A stretch of 64,000 nucleotides of DNA from Pandoraea sp. PE-S2T-3 (GTDB lineage: Bacteria; Pseudomonadota; Gammaproteobacteria; Burkholderiales; Burkholderiaceae). Made by a program: the position numbers and the translations under genes. Under the pieces are notes generated by a model. The model did not search any database and had not been told where the DNA came from. It saw only the letters and a program-made list of their open reading frames with translations. This document shows positions 1-8,168 of this stretch, piece after piece. Position 1 is the first letter of the stretch, and every line of letters starts with the position of its first letter. Location of the stretch: assembly GCF_002179965.1 (NCBI RefSeq), contig NZ_NGUQ01000015.1:1-64000 (forward strand), read 5' to 3'.

Positions 1-409
1 CCGGCACCTTCACGTCGATCTTGCTCGCACCGCCAGTGGCAGCCGGCGCGGCCGGTGCTGCGGGTGCCGGAGCCGCCGGTGCCGCAGCTGCGGCAGGGGC
101 GGCTTGCGGTGCAGCGGCAGGCGTGGCGGCCGGGGCAGCAGCGCCGTTGGTTTGTGCGCCCGAACCGTTGACGGTCTCGAGCGTCAGGATCAGCGAACCT
201 TCCGACACTTCATCGCCAACCTTCAGGCTCAGTGCCTTGATAACACCGGCCACCGGGCTCGGCACATCCATCGTGGCCTTGTCCGACTCCAGGGTGATCA
301 GCGCCTGCTCGGCGTCGATCTTGTCACCCGCCTTGACCAGTACTTCGATCACGGGCAAGTCCTTGAAGTCACCGATGTCCGGGACTTTCACTTCGATCAC
401 TTGACTCAT
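1..409 (-). CDS. aceF: Pyruvate dehydrogenase E2 (dihydrolipoamide acetyltransferase), N-terminal part, cut by window edge
   Basis: E2 carries the acetyl group from E1 to CoA on a lipoyl arm within the pyruvate dehydrogenase complex. Only about the first 136 residues are present. A lipoyl domain covers residues 1-76, with the lipoylated lysine at about K44 in the motif ESDKATMDVPS. A flexible Ala/Pro linker follows (about residues 88-126), then the start of what looks like a second lipoyl domain (GGASKIDVKV), so the protein probably has at least two. It lies directly downstream of aceE on the same strand, about 97 bases away, so the two are probably co-transcribed. The ATG at 407-409 opens the lipoyl domain. 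The rest of the gene is outside the window. Confidence 0.95.
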   Translation of the reverse strand, partial: MSQVIEVKVPDIGDFKDLPVIEVLVKAGDKIDAEQALITLESDKATMDVPSPVAGVIKALSLKVGDEVSEGSLILTLETVNGSGAQTNGAAAPAATPAAAPQAAPAAAAAPAAPAPAAPAAPAATGGASKIDVKVP

Positions 410-451
410 TTTCCACAGTCTCCTCGAGGCTGCGCTTGTCGTGCGGCGCGC

Positions 452-504
452 GTCCGCCTGCCGCTGGGGGGCGGCTGGCGGACACTTCTGCCGCGCGAAG
501 CGGC
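452..504 (-). other. Two GC-rich hairpins in the aceE-aceF spacer
   Basis: Positions 452-458/477-483 (GTCCGCC/GGCGGAC) and 460-464/471-475 (GCCGC/GCGGC) form one long hairpin with a symmetrical T-T mismatch. Positions 490-494/500-504 (GCCGC/GCGGC) form a second. Neither has a T-run on the transcript strand, so they look like stability or processing structures rather than terminators. This is inference from base pairing only. Confidence 0.5.
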
Positions 505-506
505 CT

Positions 507-3194
507 TTAGACGGTCATCGGGTTGGGTTTATTCGGATCCAGGTTGTACTTGGCGATCGCTTCGGCAACCTTGCTTGCCGGCAGCGTGCCTTCGTCGGCC
601 AGCGCCTTGAGCGCAGCGACCGTCACCCAGTTACGATCCACCTCGAAGAAGTGACGCAGCTTCTCACGCGTATCCGAGCGGCCATAGCCGTCGGTACCGA
701 GCACCACGTAACGACCGCGCACGAACGGACGAATCTGATCCGCATACGTACGGATGTAGTCGGTCGATGCGATGACCGGACCACGCGTATCGTTCAGGCA
801 CTTCTCGACGTGCGACAGGCGCGGCGTCTCGGTCGGGTGCAGAAGATTGTAGCGTGCCACGTCATTGCCTTCGCGCGACAGCTCGGTGAAGCTCGGGCAG
901 CTCCACAGATCCGATTCGACGCCCCAGTCGTTCTTGAGCATCTCGGCCGCAGCAATCACTTCGTTGAAGATCGTGCCCGAACCCAGCAGTTGCACGCGCG
1001 GTGCCTTGCTGTTGTCCACGCCGCGGCGGAACGCATACATCCCCTTCAGGATGTCTTGCTCCACGCCTTCCGGCATGGCCGGGTGTGCGTAGTTCTCGTT
1101 CATCACGGTCAGGTAGTAGTACACGTCTTCCTGATCCTGCACCATGCGGCGCAGACCGTCCTGAACGATCACGGCGAGTTCGAAGGCGAACGTCGGATCG
1201 TACGGCAGGCAGTTCGGAATCGACGACGCCCACAGCAGCGAGTGACCGTCTTCGTGTTGCAGGCCTTCACCGTTGAGCGTGGTGCGACCAGCGGTACCGC
1301 CGATCAGGAAACCACGGGCGCGCATGTCGCCAGCGGCCCAGGCCAGATCGCCGATGCGCTGGAAGCCGAACATCGAGTAAAAGATGTAGAACGGGATCAT
1401 CGTCTCGCCGTGCGTCGAGTACGACGTCGCGGCAGCGATCCAGTCGCACATGCCGCCAGCTTCGTTGATGCCTTCCTGAAGGATCTGACCGCTCTCCGAC
1501 TCGCGGTAGAACATCAGTTGATCCTGATCCTGCGGGATGTAGCGCTGGCCGACCTGACTCCAGATACCGATCTGGCGGAACAGGCCTTCCATACCGAACG
1601 TACGCGACTCATCCGGCACGATCGGCACAATACGCTGACCCAGCGCCTTGTCCTTGAGCAGCACGTTGAGAATACGCACGAACGCCATCGTCGTCGAAAT
1701 CTCGCGGCCTTCGGCAGTCGCCTTGAGCAGTGCGTCGAAGGCGGTCAGGGCCGGTACCGGCAGCGAAGCGGCCTTGGTGCGGCGCTGCGGCAGGTAGCCA
1801 CCGAGTTCCATGCGGCGTGCGCGCATGTACTCAAGCTCCTTCGAACCTTCTTCGAACTTGACGTACGGCACGTCGGCAATTTCGTCGTCGGTGAGCGGCA
1901 GCTTGAACTGGTCGCGGAATTTCTTGAGCGACTCCACCGGCATCTTCTTCTGCTGGTGGGTGATGTTCATGGCCTGACCGGCTTCGCCCATGCCATAGCC
2001 CTTGATGGTCTTGGCCAGGATGACGGTCGGTTGACCCTTGTGCTGCGTTGCCGACTGGTAAGCCGCGTAGATCTTGTGCGGATCGTGACCGCCGCGATTC
2101 AGCGCCCAGATGTCTTCGTCGGAATAGTCGGCCACCATGGCCTTCAGTTCAGGCGTGTTGAAGAAGTTCTCGCGCACATAGGCGCCGTCCTTCGACTTGT
2201 ACGTCTGATACTCGCCGTCCACGCATTCCATCATGCGCTTCATCAGCAGGCCCTTGCGATCACGGGCGAGCAGCGAATCCCAGCGGCTGCCCCAGATGAC
2301 CTTGATGACGTTCCAGCCGGCACCACGGAACTCCGATTCGAGTTCCTGGATGATCTTGCCGTTACCACGCACCGGACCGTCCAGGCGCTGCAAGTTGCAG
2401 TTGATCACGAACACGAGGTTGTCGAGACGCTCGCGCCCGGCCATGCCGATCGCGCCCAGCGATTCCGGCTCGTCCGTTTCGCCGTCGCCCAGGAAGGCCC
2501 AGACCTTGCGGCCTTCGGTCTTCACGATGTTGCGCGACTCGATGTACTTCATGAAGCGAGCCTGATAGATCGCCATGATCGGGCCCAGGCCCATCGACAC
2601 CGTCGGGAACTGCCAGAAATCGGGCATCAGCCACGGGTGCGGGTACGACGACAGACCGCCGCCGTCCACTTCCTGACGGAAGTTCTCGAGCTGGCTCATC
2701 TCCAGACGGCCGAGCAGGTACGCGCGGCTGTAGACGCCCGGCGACGAGTGGCCTTGCACGAACACCAGATCGCCGCCGTGCTTGTCCGACGGGGCGTGCC
2801 AGAAATGGTTGAAACCGACGTCATACAGCGTCGCGGCCGAGGCGAACGAGGCGATGTGGCCGCCGACGTTCGTGTCCTTGCCGGCACGCAGCACCATCGC
2901 GATCGCATTCCAGCGGGTGTACGAGCGGATCTTGTGCTCGATTTCCTGGTCGCCCGGGATACGGGCTTGCTGGTCGACGGGGATGGTGTTGATGTAGGGG
3001 GTGTTCGCCGAGAACGGGAGATGTTCGCCGTTGATACGGGCGAATTCAATCAACTTCTCAAGCAGGTAGTGGGCACGGTCCGGGCCCTCCGCAGCCAGCA
3101 CGCCTTCGAGCGAGGCCAGCCATTCTTGCGTTTCTTGGGGATCGGCGTCCGCAGGGGACACGATCTTGAGGGCTTCTTCAGGTACGGCGGACAT
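507..3194 (-). CDS. aceE: Pyruvate dehydrogenase E1 component, homodimeric type
   Basis: Decarboxylates pyruvate on thiamine diphosphate and passes the acetyl group to the E2 lipoyl arm, feeding acetyl-CoA to the TCA cycle. The protein is 895 residues, the usual length for the homodimeric AceE type rather than the alpha/beta type. The ThDP/Mg site is visible as GDGETDEPES (GDG at 236-238) with NCNLQRLDGPVRG about 30 residues on (265 onward). The C-terminal transketolase-like part includes YVVLGTDGYGRSDTR. It is first in a leftward aceE-aceF unit and is divergent from the sensor kinase gene. The start at 3192-3194 is preceded by an AAGGAGAC ribosome site. Confidence 0.98.
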   Translation of the reverse strand: MSAVPEEALKIVSPADADPQETQEWLASLEGVLAAEGPDRAHYLLEKLIEFARINGEHLPFSANTPYINTIPVDQQARIPGDQEIEHKIRSYTRWNAIAMVLRAGKDTNVGGHIASFASAATLYDVGFNHFWHAPSDKHGGDLVFVQGHSSPGVYSRAYLLGRLEMSQLENFRQEVDGGGLSSYPHPWLMPDFWQFPTVSMGLGPIMAIYQARFMKYIESRNIVKTEGRKVWAFLGDGETDEPESLGAIGMAGRERLDNLVFVINCNLQRLDGPVRGNGKIIQELESEFRGAGWNVIKVIWGSRWDSLLARDRKGLLMKRMMECVDGEYQTYKSKDGAYVRENFFNTPELKAMVADYSDEDIWALNRGGHDPHKIYAAYQSATQHKGQPTVILAKTIKGYGMGEAGQAMNITHQQKKMPVESLKKFRDQFKLPLTDDEIADVPYVKFEEGSKELEYMRARRMELGGYLPQRRTKAASLPVPALTAFDALLKATAEGREISTTMAFVRILNVLLKDKALGQRIVPIVPDESRTFGMEGLFRQIGIWSQVGQRYIPQDQDQLMFYRESESGQILQEGINEAGGMCDWIAAATSYSTHGETMIPFYIFYSMFGFQRIGDLAWAAGDMRARGFLIGGTAGRTTLNGEGLQHEDGHSLLWASSIPNCLPYDPTFAFELAVIVQDGLRRMVQDQEDVYYYLTVMNENYAHPAMPEGVEQDILKGMYAFRRGVDNSKAPRVQLLGSGTIFNEVIAAAEMLKNDWGVESDLWSCPSFTELSREGNDVARYNLLHPTETPRLSHVEKCLNDTRGPVIASTDYIRTYADQIRPFVRGRYVVLGTDGYGRSDTREKLRHFFEVDRNWVTVAALKALADEGTLPASKVAEAIAKYNLDPNKPNPMTV

Positions 3195-3536
3195 GGTGTC
3201 TCCTTGTCTGTCGTTAGCGGGTTGGCGTAATGGTCGATACCCGCTTCATGGACGGGCCCACCGGCATTTTTACCGGGGCATTGTACGAAGGATATTCCTG
3301 CCTTCGCAAGCGAAATTTCAGATTACGATAGTAAATTTCATAGTGCGAAATTCTGTTGCAGTGCACATAAAATCAAGGGCTTGGAGATGCCATCTCAACA
3401 CGGTTTGTTGGCGTACCGATCGGTCTCAGTGGCGTTTTGAGCGGGCGTCTTACCGAAAACCTCGGACGCTTCCGAAAAGCAGCGCTTGCAAGGGCAAAGG
3501 CGCAGGAAACCGGCCGGCCTGCGCTACAATCTCGGC
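3195..3536. other. Divergent regulatory region between aceE and the sensor kinase gene
   Basis: A 342-base stretch with no gene. It holds the candidate aceE promoter and an AT-rich patch (about 3310-3355) with three near-repeats of AAATTTC/AAATTC (GCGAAATTTC, GTAAATTTC, GCGAAATTC), partly in inverted context, which could be regulator sites. Short reading frames here have no recognisable protein character. Confidence 0.5.
3280..3309 (-). promoter_or_regulatory. Candidate sigma-70 promoter of aceE
   Basis: On the minus strand TTGCGA (3304-3309) and TACAAT (3280-3285) are separated by 18 bases. That gives a 5' leader of roughly 80 bases before the aceE start. Matches are 4/6 and 5/6 to the consensus. 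No transcript evidence is available. Confidence 0.45.
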
Positions 3537-6020
3537 ATGCTTTCGCCACGCCTCGCCAACTCCGCCCCACCGTCCCGGACCGCCACCACGCCCGCCCGCT
3601 CAAACCGCTGGCTGCAAGGGTTCGCGGAGTCGCACTACTACTTGCTGGTGCCGCTCGTCTCCATTGTGATCTTCCTCGTGGTGATGAGTCTGATCCTGTG
3701 GAGCCTGAACCGTCGTGAGACCGAACAGCAACAGGACACCCTCTATCGGAACGTGGCATGGGCGCAGCAGCAGATTCGCCTGAATATGCTGGCCATTCAG
3801 GACCAGATCAGTTCCCTCGCGCGTGATACCGCCGCCAAGCCGCAGGACATTGCGCACTTCCAGAACACGGCCAGCGAGCTGATGCAGAATCATGCAGACA
3901 TTGTCTTCATGAACTGGCTCGATGCTGGGCAACGCCCGAAGTGGGCCGTGCCCGCCGACTCGCCATTCGCCTCGCGCTTGCAGGGCACCGCACAACACCC
4001 GATGGAGGATGAGTTGCTGGTGGCGTTTCGCGCTGCACGAGACTCCCGGCGCTCGGCCTACTCCACGTTGATCTACGACGCCTCGGGGGCGAGTTACATC
4101 GTCGTACAGGTACCCGTGCTTCGAGAGCGTGAGTTTCTCGGCACGATCAGTGCGGTCTATTCGGTGGAAGGCCTGCTGATTCACGAGTTGCCGCAAGAGC
4201 TTGGCGACAAGTTCAAGGTGTCGTTCATCGACACGCACAACAACGAACTCGCAACCACATCGACGCGCCCGCCGTTGCCGCGCGACGTCTCCTATGAATT
4301 GCTGCTCGATCCGCCCGGCCATAGCCTCGCGGTGCGAATCTACTCGTATCCGGCAGTCGGCAACTTCGTCAACAACACACTGGTCTGGCTGATTGCCGGG
4401 TTGTCGTGCTTCGTGCTGTGGAGTCTCTGGAGTCTGTGGCGGCACACACGCCAGCGCTTCGAAGCCCAGCAGGCGCTGTTCAACGAAACGTCTTTCCGGC
4501 GCGCGATGGAAAACTCCATCGTGATCGGCATGCGCGTACTCGATCTGCAAGGCCACATCACTTATGTGAATCCGGCGTTTTGCCGCATGACGGGCTGGGA
4601 TGAGCCCGACCTCATGAACCGGGCGCCGCCTTACCCGTATTGGCCGAAAGACGACATTCACGAGATGCAGCGGCGCATCGACATGACGCTGCGCGGCAAG
4701 GCGCCCTCTCACGGGTTTGAAATTCGCGTGCAGCGCAAGGACGGCACGATCTTCTACGCGCGCATGTTCGTCTCCCCGCTCGTCGACGCGCACGGCCGGC
4801 AGACCGGCTGGATGTCGTCACTCACCGACATCAGCGAACCCAAGCGCGCACGTGAAGAACTCGCCGCTGCGCATGAACGCTTCACGACCGTGCTGGAAAG
4901 CCTCGACGCGTCGGTGTCCGTGCTTGCGGTCGACAAGGCCGAGTTGCTGTTTGCCAACCGCTATTACCGCCAGTTGTTCGGCACGCGCCCGGAAGGTCAC
5001 CTCGAACTCTCGGGCGGCGGCGAGTTGTCGCCCACCTCGCTCGATCACATCGACATGGTCGATGCTTTCGCCGGATTGCCGGCGGCATCGCTGACCGATA
5101 CGGCAGCGGAGACGCAGGAAATCTATCTGCCCACGCATCAGAAATGGTTCGAAGTGCGTCGCCAGTACATTCAATGGGTGGACGGTCATCTGGCGCAGTT
5201 GCAGGTCGCCACGGACATTACTGCGCGCCGCCACGCAGAAGAATTGGCACGCCAGGAGGAGGAACGGTTACAGTTCACTGGCCGTCTAACGACCATGGGC
5301 GAAATGGCCTCGTCGCTCGCACACGAACTGAACCAGCCGCTCGCGGCGATCAACAACTACTGCATGGGCACGGCCGCCCTGGTACGCGCGGGTCGCACGT
5401 CGCCGGAAACGCTGTTGCCGGCACTGGAAAAGACGTCACAGCAAGCGGTTCGGGCAGGCATGATCATCAAGCGCATTCGCGCTTTCGTGAAACGTAGCGA
5501 GCCGAAGCGTCAACCGTCATCAATCTATGAGATCGTGGCGGATGCCGTGGGCCTCGCCGAGATCGAAGCGCGCAAGCGCCGGGTGCGCATCGTGACCGAG
5601 CTGCCGGCAGGACTGCCACAGATTTACGTCGATCCGGTGTTGATCGAACAGGTGCTGGTGAACCTGTTGAAGAATGCGGCAGAAGCGATGCACGGCTATA
5701 CGCCGCCGCCCGGCCAGCGACGCGACCTGACGGTGCGTCTGCACGTTGAGCGACGCGACAAGTCGATTGAATTTCAGGTGTCCGACCACGGCCCAGGCGT
5801 GGACGAAGCCACCATCGAACGGTTGTTTGAACCGTTCTTCAGTACTAAATCGGACGGCATGGGCATGGGCCTGAACATCTGCCGCTCGATCATCGAATCG
5901 CATCACGGCCGTCTGTGGGTAGAAAACAATGAAGTCGACGGCGTGCGGAATGGTTGTACTTTTTGTATTCTGTTACCGTTAGAAGGCGATACGACATCCG
6001 GATCCGGGGGAGGACTATGA
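3537..6020 (+). CDS. Membrane-bound PAS-domain sensor histidine kinase (FixL/DctB type)
   Basis: Sensor kinase of about 827 residues, partner of the FixJ-like regulator that follows. One membrane segment lies at about 36-56 and a second at about 279-301, enclosing a periplasmic sensing domain of about 220 residues. Two PAS regions follow (about 318-440 and 445-565). The histidine motif is MASSLAHELNQPLAAINNY with the phospho-acceptor at about H596; then come the N box (VNLLKNAAEAM) and the G boxes (GPGVDE, GMGMGLNICRS). Its last codon overlaps the regulator start as ATGA. The ATG at 3537 has no good ribosome site; a TTG at 3486 in frame is an alternative. The signal sensed is unknown. Divergence from aceE suggests, but does not show, a role in carbon or redox control. 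Confidence 0.85.
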   Translation: MLSPRLANSAPPSRTATTPARSNRWLQGFAESHYYLLVPLVSIVIFLVVMSLILWSLNRRETEQQQDTLYRNVAWAQQQIRLNMLAIQDQISSLARDTAAKPQDIAHFQNTASELMQNHADIVFMNWLDAGQRPKWAVPADSPFASRLQGTAQHPMEDELLVAFRAARDSRRSAYSTLIYDASGASYIVVQVPVLREREFLGTISAVYSVEGLLIHELPQELGDKFKVSFIDTHNNELATTSTRPPLPRDVSYELLLDPPGHSLAVRIYSYPAVGNFVNNTLVWLIAGLSCFVLWSLWSLWRHTRQRFEAQQALFNETSFRRAMENSIVIGMRVLDLQGHITYVNPAFCRMTGWDEPDLMNRAPPYPYWPKDDIHEMQRRIDMTLRGKAPSHGFEIRVQRKDGTIFYARMFVSPLVDAHGRQTGWMSSLTDISEPKRAREELAAAHERFTTVLESLDASVSVLAVDKAELLFANRYYRQLFGTRPEGHLELSGGGELSPTSLDHIDMVDAFAGLPAASLTDTAAETQEIYLPTHQKWFEVRRQYIQWVDGHLAQLQVATDITARRHAEELARQEEERLQFTGRLTTMGEMASSLAHELNQPLAAINNYCMGTAALVRAGRTSPETLLPALEKTSQQAVRAGMIIKRIRAFVKRSEPKRQPSSIYEIVADAVGLAEIEARKRRVRIVTELPAGLPQIYVDPVLIEQVLVNLLKNAAEAMHGYTPPPGQRRDLTVRLHVERRDKSIEFQVSDHGPGVDEATIERLFEPFFSTKSDGMGMGLNICRSIIESHHGRLWVENNEVDGVRNGCTFCILLPLEGDTTSGSGGGL

Positions 6021-6643
6021 CGACACCAAACACCAATATCGATCAAGAAACTGTCTTTGTTGTCGATGACGACGAGGCGGTGCGCGATTCGCTGCGCTGG
6101 CTACTTGAAGCCAATGGCTACCACGTGCGCGGCTTTGAAAGCGCCGAACAGTTTCTTTCGCACTACGACCGACGTCAGGTAGGCTGCCTGATTCTCGACG
6201 TGCGGATGGCCGGCATGAGCGGCCTGGAGCTTCAGGAACAGTTGATCGCGCAGAAGATCAACATCCCGACGATCTTCGTGACGGGCCACGGTGATGTGCC
6301 GATGGCCGTCAACACGATGAAGAAAGGCGCGATGGACTTCATCGAAAAGCCTTTCGACGAAGCGGAACTGCGGGCGCTGGTGGAGCGCATGCTCTCGAAA
6401 GCCCGCCAGGACGCCAGCAGCCAACGCGAGCAACAACAGGCCGAGGAACTGCTCTCGCGCCTCACCGGCCGCGAACAACAGGTACTGGAACGGATCATTG
6501 CCGGCCGCCTGAACAAGCAGATTGCCGACGATCTGGGCATCAGCATCAAGACGGTCGAGGCTCACCGGGCCAACATCATGGAGAAGCTGAACGTCAACAC
6601 GGTCGCCGACCTGCTGCGTCTCGCCCTGTCCAAACGCTCGTGA
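6017..6643 (+). CDS. FixJ-type response regulator (receiver plus LuxR helix-turn-helix)
   Basis: A 208-residue DNA-binding response regulator. The receiver domain has the acidic pocket VVDDDE (about 15-20), phospho-acceptor D61 in LILDVRM, T89 in FVTGHGD and K111 in EKPFDE. A LuxR/FixJ helix-turn-helix covers about 143-205 (LTGREQQVLERI, IADDLGISIKTVEAHRANI). The start overlaps the kinase stop (ATGA) and has a strong site, GGGGGAGGA, so the two are translationally coupled. The T-G-H signature and overall length are typical of the FixJ/TodT/StyR family. Targets are unknown. Confidence 0.9.
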   Translation: MTTPNTNIDQETVFVVDDDEAVRDSLRWLLEANGYHVRGFESAEQFLSHYDRRQVGCLILDVRMAGMSGLELQEQLIAQKINIPTIFVTGHGDVPMAVNTMKKGAMDFIEKPFDEAELRALVERMLSKARQDASSQREQQQAEELLSRLTGREQQVLERIIAGRLNKQIADDLGISIKTVEAHRANIMEKLNVNTVADLLRLALSKRS

Positions 6644-6797
6644 GTCTCGCCTGACCAGGGCTTTCTGAGCACAACGCTGCCCCGCCGCCCACCCGGCGGG
6701 CAGTCAGCGGCAACGATACCCACCTTGCATTCCCCCAAGGGCCGGCACACCACCGGCTCGCGCAAGGTGCCCCCTCCCGTCACCATCAGCGCGCCGC

Positions 6798-6803
6798 TAT
6801 AAT
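6798..6803 (+). promoter_or_regulatory. TATAAT -10 element ahead of folD
   Basis: A perfect TATAAT lies about 93 bases upstream of the folD ATG, in the 252-base gap after the response regulator gene. No convincing -35 is seen at 16-18 bases (TCCCGT or similar), so this is a tentative promoter. Confidence 0.4.
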
Positions 6804-6895
6804 ACGGTCTTTGCCGTCTGCCACCTGCCTTGGCCGACGCTGCCGTATCCGGCCTCTCAGGCCAGCCCCCTTCCTTCACACGATACCCACGCACC

Positions 6896-7750
6896 ATGAC
6901 CGCCACCCTCATCGACGGCAACGCCCTCGCCAAACGCATTCGCGCGGAAGTTGCCACGCGCGCCGCCGCCCTCACCGCCCGTGGCCATCAGCCCGGCCTC
7001 GCCGTCGTTCTGGTCGGCGAAGATCCGGCCAGCCAGGTCTACGTGCGCAACAAGGTCAAGGCCTGCGAAGACAACGGCCTCCACTCGTCGCTCGACCGCT
7101 ACCCGGCCGACCTGACCGAGACGGCGCTGCTCGCCCGTATCGATGAGCTCAACCGCGATCCGAAGATCAACGGCATTCTGGTGCAACTGCCGCTGCCGAA
7201 GCACATCGACAGCCACAAGGTGCTCGAAGCCATTGCACCGGAAAAGGATGTGGACGGCTTCCACGTCTCGAACGCCGGCGCCTTGATGACGGGTGCGCCG
7301 CTGTTCCGTCCGTGCACGCCTTATGGCTGCATGAAGATGCTGGAGTCGGTCGACTTCCCGCTGCGCGGCGCGGTGGCTGTCGTGATCGGTGCATCGAACA
7401 TCGTCGGTAAGCCGATGGCCATGATGCTGCTGCAAGCGGGCGCCACCGTCACGATCTGCAACAGCAAGACGAAGGATCTGGCCGCGCACACCCGCAACGC
7501 CGACGTGATCGTTGCCGCCGTCGGCAAACGCAACATCGTCACTGCCGATATGGTCAAGCCGGGCGCCGCAGTGATCGACGTCGGCATGAACCGCGACGAC
7601 GCCGGCAAGCTGTGTGGTGACGTCGACTTCAACGGCGTCAAGGACGTGGCAGGCTTCATTACGCCGGTGCCCGGTGGCGTCGGCCCGATGACCATCACGA
7701 TGCTGCTGGTCAATACGATCGAAGCCGCTGAGCGCTCGCTGGGCGCCTGA
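6896..7750 (+). CDS. folD: Bifunctional methylenetetrahydrofolate dehydrogenase / cyclohydrolase
   Basis: Interconverts 5,10-methylene-THF and 10-formyl-THF in one-carbon metabolism. The 284-residue length is typical. Family signatures visible are [14 protein letters not shown] (substrate/catalytic Lys region), [12 protein letters not shown], the P-x-T-P motif in FRPCTPYGC, the Rossmann NADP site [14 protein letters not shown], and the C-terminal [15 protein letters not shown]. The ATG at 6896 starts right before the conserved fold ([13 protein letters not shown]), so the in-frame upstream extension is not used. It probably stands alone, with its own -10 element at 6798. Confidence 0.98.
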   Translation: MTATLIDGNALAKRIRAEVATRAAALTARGHQPGLAVVLVGEDPASQVYVRNKVKACEDNGLHSSLDRYPADLTETALLARIDELNRDPKINGILVQLPLPKHIDSHKVLEAIAPEKDVDGFHVSNAGALMTGAPLFRPCTPYGCMKMLESVDFPLRGAVAVVIGASNIVGKPMAMMLLQAGATVTICNSKTKDLAAHTRNADVIVAAVGKRNIVTADMVKPGAAVIDVGMNRDDAGKLCGDVDFNGVKDVAGFITPVPGGVGPMTITMLLVNTIEAAERSLGA

Positions 7751-8168
7751 GCGTCTGGCTGCCCCGATTGACGGGCTTGTGAAGGAACGTGGCCGACGGC
7801 CAGACGGGTCTCGCCGCGTTCCTCCCGAGCACACCACAACGGGGTGCACCACCCCGGCGTAACTTTCGCACCGCGCGTGCATCGCGACTCTCGCGCTTCC
7901 GCGCTTCCCCGCTTCCCCGCTTTACGCTTGCTTAACTCCTGCCCTACGCCCGCCCGCTCCCGCTCCACTCCTCCTCTGCAACCGCCTCATGCCTGCTTTC
8001 CCGCCGCATTAAGGCCGTTTGCAGATGCACCGACGCTTCCCCGTCCGCCTCGGCCTGACACCGCCCTTCATGGCAATCCCCAATCAATCCAGTTGAAAAA
8101 AACGACTGGAAAAATCGCAGGGATGCCCCCACACTCTTCGTAAGCCCCTTCAAGTGGACATCGATCGC
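7751..8168. other. folD-prlC intergenic region, pyrimidine-rich
   Basis: A 418-base gap with a C/T-rich low-complexity stretch (about 7895-7980, repeated CGCTTCC/CCGCTTCCC). A small hairpin is at 8088-8109 (CCAGTTG, loop of seven A, CGACTGG), followed by further A residues about 60 bases before the peptidase start. No gene is supported here. Confidence 0.4.

Noticed and set aside
441-3230. Very long open frame (929 codons) on the plus strand opposite aceE
   Set aside because: It is an antisense shadow of a GC-rich gene. The minus-strand protein is an unmistakable pyruvate dehydrogenase E1; the plus-strand translation is Arg/His/Val-rich with no domain.
3525-3530. TACAAT just before the sensor kinase ATG as its -10 element
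   Set aside because: It is only six bases from the ATG with no -35 at 16-18 bases; a leaderless transcript is possible but not supported.
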